The notes under the pieces: model-generated
What the model saw: only the letters and a program-made list of their open reading frames with translations
Told to the model about the DNA's origin: nothing
The model's database searches: none
Made by a program: the position numbers and the translations under genes
DNA from: Asaia krungthepensis NRIC 0535
GTDB taxonomy: Bacteria; Pseudomonadota; Alphaproteobacteria; Acetobacterales; Acetobacteraceae
Direction: 5' to 3'
DNA length: 64,000 nt
NCBI RefSeq assembly: GCF_025995175.1
Contig: NZ_BAPV01000004.1
Coordinates: 1-64,000, forward strand
Shown here: positions 25,654-33,606 of the stretch, in pieces
Position numbering within the stretch: the stretch's first letter is position 1
Layout of the letters: every line of letters begins with the position of its first letter

Positions 25654-27741
25654 TCACCATATTTTAACGCGATCCTGCGGAGAGAGATAGAGTTTCTCGC
25701 CCGACTTGACGCCGAAAGCGTCGTACCATGCGTCAATGTTGTGCATGGGCATGTTCACCCGCGCTTCAGGAGCGGAATGTGGGTCGGTCACGGCGCGGTT
25801 GCGGATCGAGTCATCCCGCAGCTTCTGACGCCAGACCTGCGCCCACCCCAGGAACACCCGCTGATCGCCGGTCAGGCCATGAACCACCGGGGCAGGCTTG
25901 CCATGCAGAGACGCATGATAGGCATCGAGCGCCAGTGTCAGCCCGCCCAGATCGGCAATGTTCTCGCCCATGGTGAGCTTGCCGTTCAGATGAACGCCGG
26001 GAAGGACCTCGAAAGCATCGTACTGCTTGCCGAAGCGATCGGCGAGGGCCTGGAAACGCTTGACATCATCGGGCGTCCACCACTGGTGAAGACGGCCATG
26101 CTCATCGTATTGACGCCCCTCATCATCGAAAGAGTGGGTCATTTCATGGCCGATCACGCCACCGATGGCCCCGTAATTGACGGCGGCATCGCCCTTCGGG
26201 TCGAAGAAAGGTGGCTGCAGGATGGCCGCCGGGAAGACGATCTCGACCTGATTGGGATCGTTATACGCATTCACGGTCTGTGGCGTCATGAACCACTCAT
26301 TGCGGTCCACCTTCTTGTCCAGGTGGCCAAGGTTATACTGCCAGTCGAAGGCCACAGCCCGCGCGGCGTTACCGTAAAGATCACCCGGCTTGACGGTCAG
26401 ACCGTCATAATCGCGCCACTTGTTCGGATATCCGACCTGGATCTCGAAATTCTGCAGCTTGCGACCAGCAGCCGCACGCGTTGCAGGGGCCATCCAGGCA
26501 TTATGGGCGAGGCGATTGGCAAAGGCAGCCTTGACGTCCTGGGTAAGCTCGGTGATCCGCGCCTTGGCCGCCGGCGGGAAGTAACGATCGACGTAGATCT
26601 TGCCGATCGCCCAGCCCATGGCGTCCTCTGTGTGGCTGACCGCCTGCTTCCAGCGGACCGGCAGCTGAGGCGACCCTTCGAGCTCATGATCGTAGAAATC
26701 GAAAGCCGACTGGACAAAATCCTTGCCCAGATAGGCAGACGCGTTGCTGGCCACATGGAAAGCAAGCCAGGCGCGAAGCACGTTATAATCGGCCGATGCC
26801 AGGATTTTTGCCATGCCCGCAATGGAACTCGGCTCGCCAACAATGATACGGCGTGCGCCCAGCTTGTCAGCGGGAATGCCCGATGCTGTCAGGAAGGCAG
26901 GCCAGTCAATACCCGGCGCCTTTTTGGCCAGTTCATCGACGCTCATCGGGTTATAGACCTTCACAGGGTCACGCATTTCGGTGCGAGACCACTGTGCCTT
27001 GGCGAGCTCAGTCTCCAGCGCGACGATCCTGGCGGCTGCCTGATCGGCATCCGGCCAGGCGATCATACCCAGCGTCTTGGCGATATAAGCCTGATAGGCC
27101 TTCTTCTTCGCAGCAAAATCAGGCTTGAGATAATAATCGCGATCGGGCAGCCCCAGCTTGCCCTGATGCATGATCAGCGCATATTGCTCCGGATCATTGT
27201 CATCGGCACTGATCATCAGACCGAAAGGCGCGTACTGGAAGCCATAGGCGGACTGACCGAACAGGCGTGACAGCGATGCCTGATCCTTGACCGCCCGCAC
27301 CGCATCGAGATCGGCCTTGAGCGGGGTCACGCCAAGCTTGTCTACCGTCGCGGTATCAAGGAAGGTTGCGTAGAACGCACCCAGCTTTTCCTCTGTCGTC
27401 TTCGGGTCGGCGGCGGGATGCTTCCCAGCATCTGTCAGGATCGACTGGACGCGCTCACGTGCAGTTTCCGCCAGAATGACAAAAGGACCGAAAGACGAGC
27501 GATCCGCCGGGATCACAATGTTCTTGAGGTAGGTGCCATTGGCATACTGGAAGAAATTGTCCCCGGGGCGCACGGACTTGTCCATGCCCGCCATGTTGAA
27601 ACCCCAGCTCGGATCATAGGGCTTGACCGTCTGCGTCGTATTCCCGGCAGCGGGGGCATCGGCAGCGCGCGCCGGAGCAATATGACCGCTCAGCGCCAGA
27701 AGGCTGACGGCACCGAGCAGGAATGGTGGAGTACGTTTCAT
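25654..27741 (-). CDS. M13-family (neprilysin-like) zinc metallopeptidase
   Basis: 695 aa from the ATG at 27741; a GTG at 27753 would add four residues. Signal peptide ending at ARA near residue 27, so periplasmic or surface-exposed. Zinc site HEMTH near residue 530 in GVIGHEMTHSFDDEGRQYD, third ligand Glu in GENIADLGGL, and substrate-binding NAYNDPNQVEIVFPAAILQPPF. All catalytic residues are intact. Single gene; a perfect palindrome lies 40-67 bases upstream of the start. Confidence 0.92.
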   Translation of the reverse strand: MKRTPPFLLGAVSLLALSGHIAPARAADAPAAGNTTQTVKPYDPSWGFNMAGMDKSVRPGDNFFQYANGTYLKNIVIPADRSSFGPFVILAETARERVQSILTDAGKHPAADPKTTEEKLGAFYATFLDTATVDKLGVTPLKADLDAVRAVKDQASLSRLFGQSAYGFQYAPFGLMISADDNDPEQYALIMHQGKLGLPDRDYYLKPDFAAKKKAYQAYIAKTLGMIAWPDADQAAARIVALETELAKAQWSRTEMRDPVKVYNPMSVDELAKKAPGIDWPAFLTASGIPADKLGARRIIVGEPSSIAGMAKILASADYNVLRAWLAFHVASNASAYLGKDFVQSAFDFYDHELEGSPQLPVRWKQAVSHTEDAMGWAIGKIYVDRYFPPAAKARITELTQDVKAAFANRLAHNAWMAPATRAAAGRKLQNFEIQVGYPNKWRDYDGLTVKPGDLYGNAARAVAFDWQYNLGHLDKKVDRNEWFMTPQTVNAYNDPNQVEIVFPAAILQPPFFDPKGDAAVNYGAIGGVIGHEMTHSFDDEGRQYDEHGRLHQWWTPDDVKRFQALADRFGKQYDAFEVLPGVHLNGKLTMGENIADLGGLTLALDAYHASLHGKPAPVVHGLTGDQRVFLGWAQVWRQKLRDDSIRNRAVTDPHSAPEARVNMPMHNIDAWYDAFGVKSGEKLYLSPQDRVKIW

Positions 27742-27781
27742 TAATCCGGTCACAGAGCTGTACTTTCAACAGGTTTGAGAC

Positions 27782-27808
27782 TGTCGTGCACCGCTGCGGT
27801 GCACGACA
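27782..27808. other. Perfect palindrome between the Dabb gene and the M13 peptidase gene
   Basis: TGTCGTGCACC, central GCTGC, GGTGCACGACA: an 11-bp perfect stem. It lies 28 bases after the Dabb stop and about 40 bases before the peptidase start. With no T-tract it could be an RNA hairpin ending or stabilising the Dabb mRNA, or a DNA operator for the peptidase gene. Confidence 0.55.
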
Positions 27809-27836
27809 CATTACGCAACGTTATGTCAGATCGGGT

Positions 27837-28460
27837 TCAACGGCGAGTCCGCGGCTTCGCCTTGCCTTTTGCAGGTTCGAGACTGGTCGTCGCGAGTACG
27901 TTGAAGTCGAACACAACAACCTTGTCGATCGACGGCGCGGCGAAGTTCTTGAACGCCTCATGCGCGGGGTCGAACCAGGCGGGATCCATGATCACCGGCT
28001 TGCCGACATAGAAGTTACGATCGCCTTCCGATGCAAAAGTCACGATGAAGGCCTGTTGGAGACCCGCATCGGCTCCCTCCCCGCTGTTTTGCACGCCCAT
28101 TTCGATTGACTTGACAGGATGCGACCCGTCCGGACGCCGCGAGTCCTGCGCCAGCCTCAGAAACCGCATCGTGATTTCGGCGCGCATCGCTGCTGTCGTG
28201 CCGGACTTGTAGCGGAACATCACCACATGGCGCAGCAATCCGGGCCTCCAGTTTGCCGCCGTGAACTGGGCCAGACCGACCTGCGCCGCAAGCTGACGGG
28301 CTGCAATCGTCCCGTCATCAGCCACGGGAGGGAGTGTCACCGGGCCGGATGACGCTATAGGCAAAGAATAGGGATCCGCCTTGGCCATGCCCGTCACAGA
28401 AACAAGGCCAATACTCGACATCAGGCCCGCAGCTAAGGCGAGGCGCATTGTAAAAGACAT
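27837..28460 (-). CDS. Exported Dabb (stress-responsive A/B-barrel) domain protein
   Basis: 207 aa from the ATG at 28460; a GTG at 28463 and a TTG at 28469 are also in frame near the GGGAGAG site. Signal peptide of about 29 residues ending MAKA. The Dabb domain spans about 77-185: LRHVVMFRYKSGTTAAMR, KSIEMGVQNSGEG, FIVTFASEGDRNFYVGKP, and PSIDKVVVFDF. Dabb proteins are usually small cytosolic dimers; a periplasmic form with a 45-residue linker and a basic C-terminal tail (KGKAKPRTRR) is unusual. Function unknown. Confidence 0.72.
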   Translation of the reverse strand: MSFTMRLALAAGLMSSIGLVSVTGMAKADPYSLPIASSGPVTLPPVADDGTIAARQLAAQVGLAQFTAANWRPGLLRHVVMFRYKSGTTAAMRAEITMRFLRLAQDSRRPDGSHPVKSIEMGVQNSGEGADAGLQQAFIVTFASEGDRNFYVGKPVIMDPAWFDPAHEAFKNFAAPSIDKVVVFDFNVLATTSLEPAKGKAKPRTRR

Positions 28461-28485
28461 CACGGACAAGCTCTCCCAAGTGGAT

Positions 28486-28511
28486 CGTCCTGGTCATGAT
28501 AGACCAGGACG
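28486..28511 (-). other. Perfect hairpin upstream of the Dabb gene
   Basis: CGTCCTGGTC, loop ATGATA, GACCAGGACG: a 10-bp perfect stem 26 bases before the Dabb ATG and 47 bases after the stop of the diiron gene, both on the minus strand. No T-tract follows. Either a terminator of the diiron transcript or a 5' UTR control hairpin for the Dabb mRNA. Confidence 0.5.
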
Positions 28512-28557
28512 TCGCTCCGTGAGGGCTTAATTCGCCGTAGGGCGGCAAACGCTTTCG

Positions 28558-29382
28558 TTATGACGCGAGTACAGCCTGCCGGTAGCGCTTTGCCTTGAAC
28601 TGAATCAGCGCATACATCGCGCGCGCCACGAGGTTCTGGATGCGCGAATGGGGCGTGAAGCCGATCGTCTTGAAGATCATGCTGGTCACCCGGTTGATAT
28701 GCTTGGGCTGATAACACCCCATCGCGCGCGCCATATAGGCGGCGATGCATTTCTTGTGATCATAGGGCGTGTTGCTCGACATGTTGGTCGTATAATACGC
28801 CGTCGCCAGTTCATCGTCCTCGCTCTCGGTCACACGCCCAAGTGCGATCTTGGTACGCTGCCACACGCTCAGCTTTTCACGCTTCAGGTAGCGATGCATG
28901 TGGTCGTAAAAGAGCTTGAAATGACGGTACTCATCCGCCGCAATCTGTTTGCAGATGGCCTTGAGCACGGGTTCGTCCGTGGCATCGGCCAGAGCCGTAT
29001 AAAAGGATGAGGTTCCGGTCTCGACCATGCAACGGGCAATCAGTTCGCCCGTACGTGAGCCACGTATCGAAGCGTCGACATCCTGCTCGATATGATAGGT
29101 CGCGCGATAACGCTCGAACGCGGTCATGTAATCCCAGCTCGGATCCGCCAGCATCGCCCATTTGCCGAGCGCATCGCCATGCTGCACTTCCTCGACGGCC
29201 CAGTTATCGGCGGCCTGACGGAAATCGGGATCGCCCACAAAGACATTGCCGAGATAGACCGCGTAATCGAGCCCGTTCCGCTCGACCACGGCCGCCGCCT
29301 TGATGACCGGAATCAGGTCCGGGTCCACGCGGGATGCATCGAAAGCATCCCAATCCATCTGATCGATGCGCCAATGTTTCAT
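28558..29382 (-). CDS. Ferritin-like diiron protein
   Basis: 274 aa from the ATG at 29382. A four-helix diiron site can be read directly: Glu34 in VVERNGLDY, Glu65 and His68 in AVEEVQHGD, Glu121 in VETGTSSF, and Glu151 and His154 in DEYRHF, i.e. E...EXXH...E...EXXH. This is the ligand set of rubrerythrin/oxygenase-type proteins. A cationic, partly hydrophobic C-terminus (ARAMYALIQFKAKRYRQ) suggests membrane contact. The oxidised substrate is unknown. Divergent from bioB across 118 bases. Confidence 0.72.
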   Translation of the reverse strand: MKHWRIDQMDWDAFDASRVDPDLIPVIKAAAVVERNGLDYAVYLGNVFVGDPDFRQAADNWAVEEVQHGDALGKWAMLADPSWDYMTAFERYRATYHIEQDVDASIRGSRTGELIARCMVETGTSSFYTALADATDEPVLKAICKQIAADEYRHFKLFYDHMHRYLKREKLSVWQRTKIALGRVTESEDDELATAYYTTNMSSNTPYDHKKCIAAYMARAMGCYQPKHINRVTSMIFKTIGFTPHSRIQNLVARAMYALIQFKAKRYRQAVLAS

Positions 29383-29500
29383 GACGCCTAGATGACATGT
29401 CCGCGCCAATTTGGGTAGAGTTCTCGCGCAGGCGCGTGACAAGCGCCCCCTTGCTGTGGCATCGCTGCGCGAGCTTTTCGTTCTCAAATGTTTTGGAGCC

Positions 29501-30532
29501 ATGCCCCGCATGTCCCTCGATACCCTGACACGTGACCCGGTCGTCCCTCGTGAACTTCGCGCTGCGGCAAGCTGGAAACCTGAACTCAGGCATGACTGGA
29601 CACGCGACGAAGTAGCCGCGCTGATCGACCTGCCTTTCCCGGAGCTGATCTTCCGCGCCCAGATGGCCCATCGCGCCTATTTTGACCCGACCCGGGTGCA
29701 GATCTCGACGCTCCTCTCCATCAAGACGGGCGGCTGCCCGGAAGACTGCGCCTATTGCCCCCAAAGCGCCCTTCACGAGAAAAGCGTGAAAGCGGAACGT
29801 CTGATGGCCCTTGAAAAGGTCCTGACTGAAGCCCGCGCCGCCAAGGCCGCCGGTGCCGGACGCTTCTGCATGGGGGCTGCCTGGCGCTCCCCCAAGGAAC
29901 GTGATCTCGACACGGTCTGCGCCATGATCGAGGGCGTGAAGGCGCTCGGGCTCGAAACCTGCGTCACGCTGGGTATGCTCGATGGCGAGCAGTCTCGCCG
30001 CCTCAAGGAGGCCGGGCTCGACTACTACAACCATAACCTCGACACCTCGCCCGAGTATTACGACAAGATCATCACCACCCGGACCTATCAGGACCGCCTC
30101 GACACGCTTTCCAATGTGCGTGACGCCGGGATCAATGTCTGCTGCGGCGGCATCGTGGGCATGGGAGAAGATGAAAGCGACCGCGCCGGGCTGATCGCCA
30201 CTCTCGCCTCCCTGCCCCAGCATCCCGAGAGCGTGCCGATCAACCTGCTCGTACGCGTCGAGGGGACGCCCCTCGCTGAGGCCGAAGCCGTCGATCCCAT
30301 CACATTCGCCCGTGTCGTGGCTGCTGCCCGCATCACCATGCCCGCCAGCCATGTGCGCCTCGCGGCAGGCCGCGAATTGATGAGTGACGAAGCCCATGCC
30401 CTGGTGTTCCTGGCGGGTGCGAACTCGATCTTCTGCGGTGACAAGCTGCTGACCACGCCCAATCCGGCCGAGCATCGTGACCGCAAGCTTCTGGCCAGCC
30501 TCGGCATGAAGCCGATGACCGAGGGACACTGA
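29501..30532 (+). CDS. bioB: Biotin synthase
   Basis: 343 aa from the ATG at 29501; ATG 29510 is an alternative. Radical SAM enzyme inserting sulphur into dethiobiotin. The 4Fe-4S motif is CPEDCAYC (Cys79, Cys83, Cys86) after [14 protein letters not shown], the 2Fe-2S-coordinating region including [13 protein letters not shown], and RLAAGRE follow. Stand-alone: no bioA, bioD or bioF beside it. A strong terminator follows. Confidence 0.95.
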   Translation: MPRMSLDTLTRDPVVPRELRAAASWKPELRHDWTRDEVAALIDLPFPELIFRAQMAHRAYFDPTRVQISTLLSIKTGGCPEDCAYCPQSALHEKSVKAERLMALEKVLTEARAAKAAGAGRFCMGAAWRSPKERDLDTVCAMIEGVKALGLETCVTLGMLDGEQSRRLKEAGLDYYNHNLDTSPEYYDKIITTRTYQDRLDTLSNVRDAGINVCCGGIVGMGEDESDRAGLIATLASLPQHPESVPINLLVRVEGTPLAEAEAVDPITFARVVAAARITMPASHVRLAAGRELMSDEAHALVFLAGANSIFCGDKLLTTPNPAEHRDRKLLASLGMKPMTEGH

Positions 30533-30554
30533 CACCGCCTTCTTTGCTGAACTA

Positions 30555-30592
30555 AAGAAAGGCCGGTTCCTGCAAGGGGACCGGCCTTTCTT
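30555..30592 (+). terminator. Intrinsic terminator after bioB
   Basis: AAGAAAGGCCGGTTCC, loop TGCAA, GGGGACCGGCCTTTCTT: a long stem with a short T-rich tail, 22 bases after the stop codon. Confidence 0.85.
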
Positions 30593-30818
30593 GTGGGCAC
30601 GGTCTCCGGGTCTTATGGGCGACGTTTCAGAGCCTCTCCCCTTACCCGTCTCCGAGGCTTGAGGCCTGTCGTCCTGATCTCGACCTAGGGCCGCCGGTTG
30701 CACGCGTTTTGCAAGCAATGATAGGCGCGATCGTCTTTCGCGCCCATAGCCGCATACCGGATGAGTTCGTTATGCGCCCGAGCCATCCGATCAACATGGC
30801 TCCCGGTGCTCGAATAAC
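30593..30818. other. Intergenic stretch without recognised features
   Basis: Between the bioB terminator and the terminator of the TonB-dependent receptor gene no coding frame with a ribosome site, RNA gene or repeat was recognised. Confidence 0.5.
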
Positions 30819-30846
30819 AAAAAAGCCAGCCCGAAGGCCGGCTTCA
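30819..30846 (-). terminator. Intrinsic terminator of the TonB-dependent receptor gene
   Basis: On the minus strand GAAGCCGGCC, loop TTCG, GGCTGGCTTTTTTG: GC stem, stable tetraloop and T-tract, about 65 bases after the receptor stop. Confidence 0.88.
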
Positions 30847-30910
30847 GAGCACTTATCTACTGGCTATGCAGAACGATCGAGGGCAGGCATAGGCCCGCCC
30901 CCTGCCACGA

Positions 30911-33121
30911 TCAGAAATCGGCTGTGACCGAGAACTTGAAGGTACGCGGCAGGCCTTGCAGCAGATAGCCGCCAAAAGCACTCTCCCAGTAACGGCTATT
31001 GGCAAGGTTATCCACGCCCAGACGGGTTGTGATGGCCTTGTGTTCCACCACAAAGCTGTAGCGCGCGCCGACGTCGAAGCGCGTCCAGTTCGGCACACGC
31101 AACGTATTCAGGTTATTGGCATATTGATGGCCGGTCTGGATCACACGCCCGGTGACAGTCGCCCCGCGAATGAAGGGCAGATCATATTCAAGATTACCGT
31201 TGATCGTGTAACCCGGCACGCCGATAGCTCGCTTGCCATCATAGAGGCCACCCGAGGTGCGACGCTGATCGGCATCAATGATCGACGTCCCGCCGTTGAA
31301 GCGCAGTCCTTTAAAGATCTCGCCATTGACGGTGAACTCGATGCCGCGGTTACGCTGCAGACCATCGACAGAAAAGATGCTCGTCCCCGTACCGGGAATG
31401 GCCACGGTATAGGAGTTGGGCTGATCGATCTGGAAGATCGAGACCGAGGTCGAGAAGCGGCCGATGTCATACTTGGCCCCCAGCTCGTACTGGACCGTCT
31501 GATAGGGCGGGAAGATCTGGCCGAGATTGACGACCTGACCACTGGCCTGCGGTCCGGGCGCAAGCCCCTCGATACGGTTGAAATAGATGGACGTCTGATG
31601 GGTAGGATGCACGACCAGCCCGACCACCGGTGTGAACGCGCCCTGATCGTAGCCTGTGGGCGTTCCCTTGCCGTAATTATAGGCCACTGTCTTGATGGAC
31701 TGGTAGCGGAAGCCCGCGGTCAGTGCCACGCGATCATGGAACGCCGAGACTGTATCCGAGAAGAACAGGCTCCACAGACGTGTCGTGTTGTTCTTCTGGG
31801 GATTATCGATATTGCCGCCGATATAGGTCTCGGGCTGGGACGCATTATACAGCGTCGGGTGATAAAGATTGGTCTGCTGCCGCGTCAGAGCGAGGGCATA
31901 GGCCGAGGCGTTTTCTTCCCATAGCCCTGATCCGCCCGCATTGATCTCATGCTTGATGCCGCCCGTGTGGAAATGCGAGCGCAGACCCGCCTGTGTGCTC
32001 TCATTGGTCTGCACATAGGGCACATACATCGCGCCGTTATAGCCCGCACCGGTCTGGCTGTTCGTCACATAGGTGCTGCCGTAATTGCCCTTCTCGTTGC
32101 CCCCGAGGCCACCAAACTGCGCATAGGCGGTCAGATACTTGCCAAAGTCATGTTCGACCTTGAGCTTGCCATAGATGTAGTTAAGCTCTGTGTAGGTCCA
32201 GGGCTGGCCGTAATTCGCCCCCGCGCCCGGCACCTTGGGAACACTGGTGACCCCGCTCAGGAAGACGCCGCCGCGACCGCCATTCACGCCCTGATTCTCG
32301 TAAGCCATGTCGACCGTCACGCGGGTGCGTTCCGAGCGATCATGCCAGTCGAACCCGCCGCCCACGGCCACCTGATGGCGCTTCTCACGATCGATCGCCG
32401 AGACGCCGCTGCGCCCGGCCACATTGATGCGCACCCCAAACTGCTTGTCCTGCCCGAAGCGCCGACCGACATCGACCGCACCGCCCCCCATTGAGGAGCT
32501 GGTGTAGTCTCCGGTGACGCGCGTCAGCGGCGTATCGCCTGCATGTTTGAACTCGAGGTTGATATTGCCACCCTGGGCCGTGCCGCCCGGGGCTGCGCCG
32601 TTGAGAAACGCGCTGGCGCCATTTAGCACCTGGACCTGGTCGTAGAGCTGCGGGGAGACGAGCTGTCGCGGCGTGATGCCGTAGAGCCCGTCAATCGCCA
32701 CGTCATCGCCATAGACCGGGAACCCGCGAATGATGAACTGCTCGGAGAAATTGCCGTAACCATAGGTCGTACGGACCGTCGGGTCGTTCATCAGCACTTC
32801 GCCCAGCGTCTGGGACTGCTGGTTCAGGATCAGGGCCGAGGTATAGCTGCGAACATTGAAGGGCACATCGAGACCCTTCTTGTTCCCCAGCGCTCCCAGA
32901 TTGCCGCCTGACTTCACTTCCATACGGTTCTGACGCTGCGCCTTCACCTCGATCTGTTCATCGTTCGTCAGCGCGGCCTGTTTTGGGCTCGCCGCCGGTG
33001 TCGCTTTCGTTGCCTGTTTTCCGGTTTGGGTCGACGCGGCTGCGCCTTCGGTCGACTGCGCCTGAGCCCAGCCCTGATGGGGCAGAGCGACGGAGAGCAT
33101 CAACAGGGTGGACAGGGCCAT
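30911..33121 (-). CDS. TonB-dependent siderophore-type outer-membrane receptor
   Basis: 736 aa from the ATG at 33121, which gives a clean signal peptide ending GWAQA; an in-frame TTG at 33169 would give a longer leader. TonB-box-like region near EQIEVKAQ, plug domain with VRSYTSALI, VLMNDPTVRTTYGYGNFSEQFIIRGF and NGASAFLNGAAPGGTAQGGNINL, then a 22-strand barrel ending in Phe (RTFKFSVTADF). FhuA/FpvA-like siderophore uptake is expected. Divergent from DUF3649-PepSY-DUF3325 genes, which commonly accompany such receptors. A short GCGA-N11-TCGC repeat at 33216-33234 in the shared promoter gap is a weak operator candidate. Confidence 0.9.
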   Translation of the reverse strand: MALSTLLMLSVALPHQGWAQAQSTEGAAASTQTGKQATKATPAASPKQAALTNDEQIEVKAQRQNRMEVKSGGNLGALGNKKGLDVPFNVRSYTSALILNQQSQTLGEVLMNDPTVRTTYGYGNFSEQFIIRGFPVYGDDVAIDGLYGITPRQLVSPQLYDQVQVLNGASAFLNGAAPGGTAQGGNINLEFKHAGDTPLTRVTGDYTSSSMGGGAVDVGRRFGQDKQFGVRINVAGRSGVSAIDREKRHQVAVGGGFDWHDRSERTRVTVDMAYENQGVNGGRGGVFLSGVTSVPKVPGAGANYGQPWTYTELNYIYGKLKVEHDFGKYLTAYAQFGGLGGNEKGNYGSTYVTNSQTGAGYNGAMYVPYVQTNESTQAGLRSHFHTGGIKHEINAGGSGLWEENASAYALALTRQQTNLYHPTLYNASQPETYIGGNIDNPQKNNTTRLWSLFFSDTVSAFHDRVALTAGFRYQSIKTVAYNYGKGTPTGYDQGAFTPVVGLVVHPTHQTSIYFNRIEGLAPGPQASGQVVNLGQIFPPYQTVQYELGAKYDIGRFSTSVSIFQIDQPNSYTVAIPGTGTSIFSVDGLQRNRGIEFTVNGEIFKGLRFNGGTSIIDADQRRTSGGLYDGKRAIGVPGYTINGNLEYDLPFIRGATVTGRVIQTGHQYANNLNTLRVPNWTRFDVGARYSFVVEHKAITTRLGVDNLANSRYWESAFGGYLLQGLPRTFKFSVTADF

Positions 33122-33300
33122 CGGGCGCGAACGCACGGTGTTGGTGGCGAGCAGGATCAGGGAATGCAAGAGGCCGATCTCATTGACAAAGGAGTGATGA
33201 CGGGGCCAAATAGACGCGAATAAGAAACGCTCGCAACTAAACTTTGGCCTGCCAGACTGCTTGCGCGAAAACAAACAAGGCCCTGTTGCACAGGAAGCAC

Positions 33301-33606
33301 ATGCGAAAGAGTATCAGTTACAAAAAGGGGGACAGCTTTGCGCGCGTCTGGACGCTCAGACTCATCCTGGGCGCAGGCGCGAGCTATGCTCTGGCCATGG
33401 GGGTTCTGAGCCTGTTTCGTCATTTCGGTAGCGAAGCGATGCTGGTCGTCGGGTTTCTATGTGCTTTCGCCTTGATGCCGGGTATCGTTCTGGTGCTTTT
33501 CTGCTTTCCCTCGCAACGGGCGCATGGCCGCACGACGGGAAGATCGCTCAAAACGCTCGCCATCGTTCCTTTGGCGGCGATCCTGTCCATCGCGGGAGTT
33601 CAATAA
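33301..33606 (+). CDS. DUF3649-type small inner-membrane protein of an iron-uptake operon
   Basis: 101 aa from the ATG at 33301. Three hydrophobic segments (about 18-36, 45-65, 82-98). Gene order with a PepSY protein and a DUF3325 protein, next to a TonB-dependent receptor, identifies the family. The exact role is unknown; accessory to siderophore-iron handling at the inner membrane. Its TAA shares a base with the following ATG. Confidence 0.65.
   Translation: MRKSISYKKGDSFARVWTLRLILGAGASYALAMGVLSLFRHFGSEAMLVVGFLCAFALMPGIVLVLFCFPSQRAHGRTTGRSLKTLAIVPLAAILSIAGVQ

Noticed and set aside
25741-27270. 509-codon + frame opposite the M13 peptidase
   Set aside because: Antisense to a complete gene with intact zinc site; no family features, a high-GC shadow.
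33216-33234. GCGA-N11-TCGC as a Fur box for the TonB-dependent receptor
   Set aside because: The arms are only four bases and the spacing does not match known Fur sites; kept as a remark only.
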